The notes beneath the pieces were generated by a model, which saw nothing but the letters and a program-made list of their open reading frames with translations, was not told where the DNA came from and searched no databases. Shown here in pieces: positions 14,160 to 16,619 of a stretch of DNA of 16,619 nucleotides. A program made the translations under genes and the position numbers. Source of the stretch: Acidobacteria bacterium UBA2161 (lineage in GTDB: Bacteria > Acidobacteriota > Vicinamibacteria > Vicinamibacterales > UBA823); NCBI GenBank assembly GCA_002328835.1, contig DCWN01000040.1:35605-52223 (forward strand), written 5' to 3'. Positions within the stretch are counted from its first letter, which is position 1. The number at the start of each line of letters is the position of its first letter.

Positions 14160-14948
14160 CTATGGCGCCAGGTACTCGCGATAGTTCTCGGGGGTGATCC
14201 GTGTGGTCACGACCTCGCCCGCCTCCCCGAGGCGTCGGCCGGGTCGACCGTTCAGGGTGAAGCTGAACGCTCCGGCATCGCCGATATTCAGCAGAATCTC
14301 GTCGCGGGCCTCGACGCGCTCCCGCTCGCCGGGTTGCATCACCCGAGACACGACCAGGTCGCCATCGGCGGTCAACGAGACCCAGCAGGCCGATCGCGGC
14401 TCGACGCTGATCAGCATCAGGTCATCCGTCCCCGTTGTGACGGCACCTTCGGCGGCCGGATCGGGCGCAGGCGCCCCCGCCTCCGGCGCGGACGTGGCCG
14501 CCGCTAGGCCCGTGGCCCCGCCCGGCGCCGACGCGCCTTCGGGATCGGCGGTCGCGCCACGCATGCCGAAGTACACGATGAGGTCGATGACCGGCAGGCT
14601 GACCAGCGCCAGCCGAAGCCAGGTCCCGGCCATTTGCTGCTTGCTCTCGAACGTGTCCTCGTCCTGGGACTCCAGCGCATACGGACTGCCGTCGGCCACC
14701 CCATCGCCCGGAAAGGCTGCGAGGAAGTCCTTCAGCGTCGCTTCGGGATCGAGGCCGACTTCGGAGGCGTACGAGCGCACGAACGCCCGGGTGAAGATCC
14801 CTCCCGGCAAACGGGACACTTCGTTTCGCTCCAGCGCTTCGAGCGCACCGACAGCGATTCTCGTGGTCGCCGCGATGTCACGAAGTGAGACGCCGCGGGC
14901 CTTGCGTGCCTGGCGGAGTCGCGCACCAAAATCTTCGGGCTGGTTCAC
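14160..14948 (-). CDS. RodZ-like protein: N-terminal HTH, one membrane span, periplasmic DUF4115-type domain
   Basis: A 262-residue bitopic membrane protein. Residues 5-75 form an Xre-type helix-turn-helix as in RodZ (ARLRQARKARGVSLRDIAA, then VSRLPGGIFTRAFVRSYA). A membrane span lies at about 103-124 (WLRLALVSLPVIDLIVYFG). A linker rich in Ala, Pro and Gly follows, then a C-terminal domain with SVEPRSACWVSLTADGDLV and LLNIGDAGAFSFTLNGRPG, matching the DUF4115 part of the family. RodZ links MreB to the cell-wall elongation machinery. The start is GTG at 14948 with GAGGA six bases upstream; a TTG at 14987 would add 13 residues without family match. No mreB, rodA or mrdA gene is visible nearby, so the rod-shape role is by family only. 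Some RodZ relatives have been annotated as transcription factors. Confidence 0.88.
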   Translation of the reverse strand: MNQPEDFGARLRQARKARGVSLRDIAATTRIAVGALEALERNEVSRLPGGIFTRAFVRSYASEVGLDPEATLKDFLAAFPGDGVADGSPYALESQDEDTFESKQQMAGTWLRLALVSLPVIDLIVYFGMRGATADPEGASAPGGATGLAAATSAPEAGAPAPDPAAEGAVTTGTDDLMLISVEPRSACWVSLTADGDLVVSRVMQPGERERVEARDEILLNIGDAGAFSFTLNGRPGRRLGEAGEVVTTRITPENYREYLAP

Positions 14949-14954
14949 GCACGA

Positions 14955-14959
14955 TCCTC
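14955..14959 (-). promoter_or_regulatory. Ribosome binding site fixing the GTG start of the RodZ-like gene
   Basis: GAGGA on the minus strand, six bases before the GTG at 14948. It supports a GTG start where no ATG is available in the frame. Confidence 0.5.
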
Positions 14960-14993
14960 GAACGACGCCCGTCGTGGCGCCAAGCAAACTACT

Positions 14994-15698
14994 CTAGACA
15001 AGGGGTTGGAGGGTGTCAAACGACTGACGGACTCGATCGACGAGCCGCCCGAGGCCGACCGCCCACTCGTGTCCGGATCTCGCCGCGTCGATGAAGAGAC
15101 CGATGCCGGCGACACCGGCCGCACCCGCGCGCCACACGGCCTCGAGCCGCTCCTCACTCACGCCACCAATTGCGAGCACAGGCACCGCCGCCTCGCGCGC
15201 CGCCGCACCGAGTGCCGACAGCCCGGCCACGCCATGGCCCGCCGGCTTCGACACCGTCGGAAACACGCTGCCGAACACCGCCAGGTCAACGCCGGCCAGC
15301 TGCTCGGAGATCTCGGTCGCATCGTGGATGGCGCGGGTCACCAACCACCCACGCCGACCGAGCGCCCGAGCCCTTCCCGCGGCGACGGAGTCCTCTCGGA
15401 GGTGCACCCCCGCCGCGCCGGCGGCCAGCGCCACGTCGACCCGGTCGTTCACGACGACGCGTGTCGGGCTGCCGTCCGCCGCGTGCACACACCGGCCGAC
15501 GAGGTCCGTCAGGGTCCGGCCCGGGAGATCGCGTTCGCGCACCTGCACGATGTCGACGCCGGCCGCCGCTGCCGCGGCCACGAGGCCGACCAGGTCGTCG
15601 AGTTGTCGCACCGTGCTCGCCGCCGGCGAGAGCCGGTGACGGTCAGACACCAAGCAGATGAGCGGACGACATTCGGCAGGGGCGCGGTCGGAATCCAT
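14994..15698 (-). CDS. Thiamine-phosphate synthase family protein (ThiE/TenI)
   Basis: A 234-residue TIM-barrel protein. ThiE joins the pyrimidine diphosphate and thiazole phosphate halves of thiamine; TenI relatives share the fold but act as a thiazole isomerase. Seen: CLVSDRHRLSP at the start, VDIVQVRERDL, VVVNDRVDVALAAGAAGVHL followed by REDSV, FGSVFPTVSKPAGHG and VPVLAIGGVS, then AGVAGIGLF. The Asn-Asp pair and the Ser-Lys of the phosphate site are present, but RERD and the HLRED turn differ from classical ThiE (REKD, GQED). It stands alone, with no other thi gene and no TPP riboswitch seen upstream. The ATG at 15698 was chosen because the frame above it only overlaps the small membrane protein gene. 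ThiE versus TenI activity cannot be settled from the sequence. Confidence 0.85.
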   Translation of the reverse strand: MDSDRAPAECRPLICLVSDRHRLSPAASTVRQLDDLVGLVAAAAAAGVDIVQVRERDLPGRTLTDLVGRCVHAADGSPTRVVVNDRVDVALAAGAAGVHLREDSVAAGRARALGRRGWLVTRAIHDATEISEQLAGVDLAVFGSVFPTVSKPAGHGVAGLSALGAAAREAAVPVLAIGGVSEERLEAVWRAGAAGVAGIGLFIDAARSGHEWAVGLGRLVDRVRQSFDTLQPLV

Positions 15699-15762
15699 GG
15701 CGTGTTCTCGCGGGATGATGCCCGGGCGTCGCCGCCTGGCGCGCGGAGTCTTGGATTGCCGG

Positions 15763-16041
15763 TTAGCCGTCGACGCTGATCGGCGGGCGTCCGCCGATAT
15801 TCGGCGGAGGCGGAGCCGGCGCCATGAGCGCCACCAACTCGGCAAATCCAGCGGCGAGATTGATCACGCCGACACCCGAGACCGCACCCCGCACGAAGTT
15901 GTTCTGCAGGGTGGCGAGCAGCACCGGAACGGATTCCGCAAATACATTCCGATCCCAGTAAGTCGACCAGGGCAGAACGACCAGCACGAGGCCGACCTCG
16001 AGAAAGTAGGCAATGAGCAGCAGGCGGCGCAGCGGATGAAT
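15763..16041 (-). CDS. Small two-span membrane protein, possible ATT start
   Basis: About 92 residues. The frame reads IHPLRRLLLIAYFLEVGL, then VLVVLPWSTYWDRN, then NNFVRGAVSGVGVINLAAG, so two membrane spans with positive charges before the first. A Pro-rich tail ends it. I recall similar small acidobacterial proteins with an LPWS-WDRN core but no known function. No ATG, GTG or TTG lies at a sensible place: the only GTG (15987) would cut the first span in half. A GGGAGG at 16053-16048 stands six bases before an ATT at 16041, so ATT is the best start candidate. The upstream TPR gene stops at 16044, between that ribosome binding site and the ATT. The start is uncertain; the protein itself is well supported by its membrane pattern and position in the operon. 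Confidence 0.65.
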   Translation of the reverse strand: MHPLRRLLLIAYFLEVGLVLVVLPWSTYWDRNVFAESVPVLLATLQNNFVRGAVSGVGVINLAAGFAELVALMAPAPPPPNIGGRPPISVDG

Positions 16042-16043
16042 CG

Positions 16044-16619
16044 TCAGCCTCCCGTCACGACCCGCGAAAGCCGTTCGACCCGAGCGGCGACATCGCGGAA
16101 CTCGCCGGCGTCAGCCTGCAACTCGAGGAAGATCGACAGAGCCCGCGCATTCTCGTTCGTGCGTTCGAGAAGGTCCCCCAACTCGTAGATCACCGACCGC
16201 CCTTCATCCACGGAAGGCGCGGGTGCCTCGGCCGCTCGCTCGAACCAGTACACCGCCTTCTCGATGGAGCCCTTGTTCCAGTAGAGCCGTGCGAGAGCGG
16301 CCGCCGACAGGAACCGGTGCGCCGGCGACCTCGACGCCAGCTCGAGCGCCGCGACTGCCTCTTCGTGCATCCCCATGTCGCGGTAGGTCAGGGCCAGCTT
16401 GTATTGCTGGGCAGCCAGATCGGCCGCCGTCTGCTGCGACACCGCCTCGCGGAACTCGCCGAATCCTGTGCCGCCGGGCGGCGCCGCTGGCTGGGCCGGC
16501 ACCACAGGGGTCGCTGCCACCGCCTGGACCGGGACCGCAGGGGCCGCTTGGACCGGAACCGCTGGAACCGGCGGCGGTGGCGCGGCTGCCGGAATCTCTG
16601 GCGGAGGCGGTGGTGGCGC
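16044..16619 (-). CDS. TPR protein with Pro/Ala/Val-rich linker (N-terminus outside window)
   Basis: The last 191 residues of a longer protein; the frame is open to the window edge. The first 50 or so visible residues are a Pro/Ala/Val linker with a repeated VPVQA unit. Then come three to four TPR-like helical pairs: AAQQYKLALTYRDMGMHEEA, ALARLYWNKGSIEKAVYWFE, YELGDLLERTNENARALSIF, and a closing LQADAGEFRDVAARVERL. TPRs make scaffolds for protein contacts. The linker suggests that a separate folded domain lies before it, to the right of the window; its kind is unknown. A GTG exists at 16520 but sits in the middle of the linker and is probably not the start. It leads the operon that continues with the small membrane protein. 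Confidence 0.8.
   Translation of the reverse strand, partial: APPPPPPEIPAAAPPPPVPAVPVQAAPAVPVQAVAATPVVPAQPAAPPGGTGFGEFREAVSQQTAADLAAQQYKLALTYRDMGMHEEAVAALELASRSPAHRFLSAAALARLYWNKGSIEKAVYWFERAAEAPAPSVDEGRSVIYELGDLLERTNENARALSIFLELQADAGEFRDVAARVERLSRVVTGG
16048..16053 (-). promoter_or_regulatory. Ribosome binding site before a non-standard start
   Basis: GGGAGG on the minus strand, six bases before the ATT at 16041, inside the last codons of the TPR gene. It places the start of the small membrane protein where no ordinary start codon exists. Confidence 0.5.
16521..16562. repeat. Two near-identical 18-base units, 24 bases apart, in a coding linker
   Basis: Positions 16521-16538 and 16545-16562 differ at two of 18 bases. 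On the minus strand each encodes AVPVQA, and a shorter third copy lies just to the right. This is a coding repeat of the Pro-rich linker, not a mobile element. Confidence 0.6.

Noticed and set aside
15699..15845. N-terminal extension of the ThiE/TenI protein
   Set aside because: Arg-rich residues overlapping the small membrane protein gene; the family begins close to the ATG at 15698.
1..16619. CRISPR arrays, tRNA genes, insertion sequences, phage attachment sites
   Set aside because: No regularly spaced repeats, cloverleaf-like sequences, transposase motifs or terminal inverted repeats were found by reading both strands.

Overview
The window is a high-GC, gene-dense piece of chromosome from a diderm bacterium. 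LolA, a lipoprotein secretin and peptidoglycan-recycling enzymes all imply an outer membrane. The mix of genes (lolA, a TPR-secretin lipoprotein, paired PolX genes, a ThiE/TenI-like protein, a RodZ-like protein, an alanine-rich HEAT-like protein) resembles Acidobacteriota, perhaps the Vicinamibacteria side; that is an inference from gene content, not a measurement. No tRNA, rRNA, mobile element or CRISPR array was seen, and no stretch above about 100 bases lacks a gene.

Layout. (1) Positions 2-2939, plus strand: the 3' end of a PolX-type PHP domain, then lolA and a lipoprotein with TPRs and a C-terminal secretin domain; the last two overlap by 17 bases. (2) Positions 2944-10273, minus strand: one compact operon reading nagZ, ldcA, mpl, pxpB, pxpC, murB, murA. 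Three junctions (ldcA/mpl, mpl/pxpB, pxpB/pxpC) are 4-base stop/start overlaps. (3) Positions 10346-13323, plus strand, divergent from nagZ: a GHMP-family sugar kinase, a complete PolX (polymerase plus PHP) and a 72-residue unknown protein. (4) Positions 13348-16619, minus strand: a TPR protein (running off the right edge), a small membrane protein, a ThiE/TenI-like protein, a RodZ-like protein and a HEAT-like conserved protein.

How they work together. The minus-strand operon joins murein recycling to synthesis of UDP-MurNAc. NagZ removes GlcNAc from muropeptides, LdcA trims tetrapeptide to tripeptide, MurA and MurB make UDP-MurNAc, and Mpl ligates recycled tripeptide onto it. Between mpl and murB sit two 5-oxoprolinase subunits (PxpB, PxpC) without the third, PxpA. 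The divergent GHMP kinase is a candidate for an unassigned sugar-salvage step. MurA carries Asp at the place of the usual catalytic Cys, the arrangement known from naturally fosfomycin-insensitive MurA enzymes. The nagZ/kinase gap holds a perfect 10-bp palindrome that gives a TATAAT on both strands, so one symmetric -10 element may fire both ways, and the kinase message may be leaderless. LolA followed by a lipidated TPR-secretin suggests a secretin that carries its own pilot module and may be delivered by the neighbouring chaperone.
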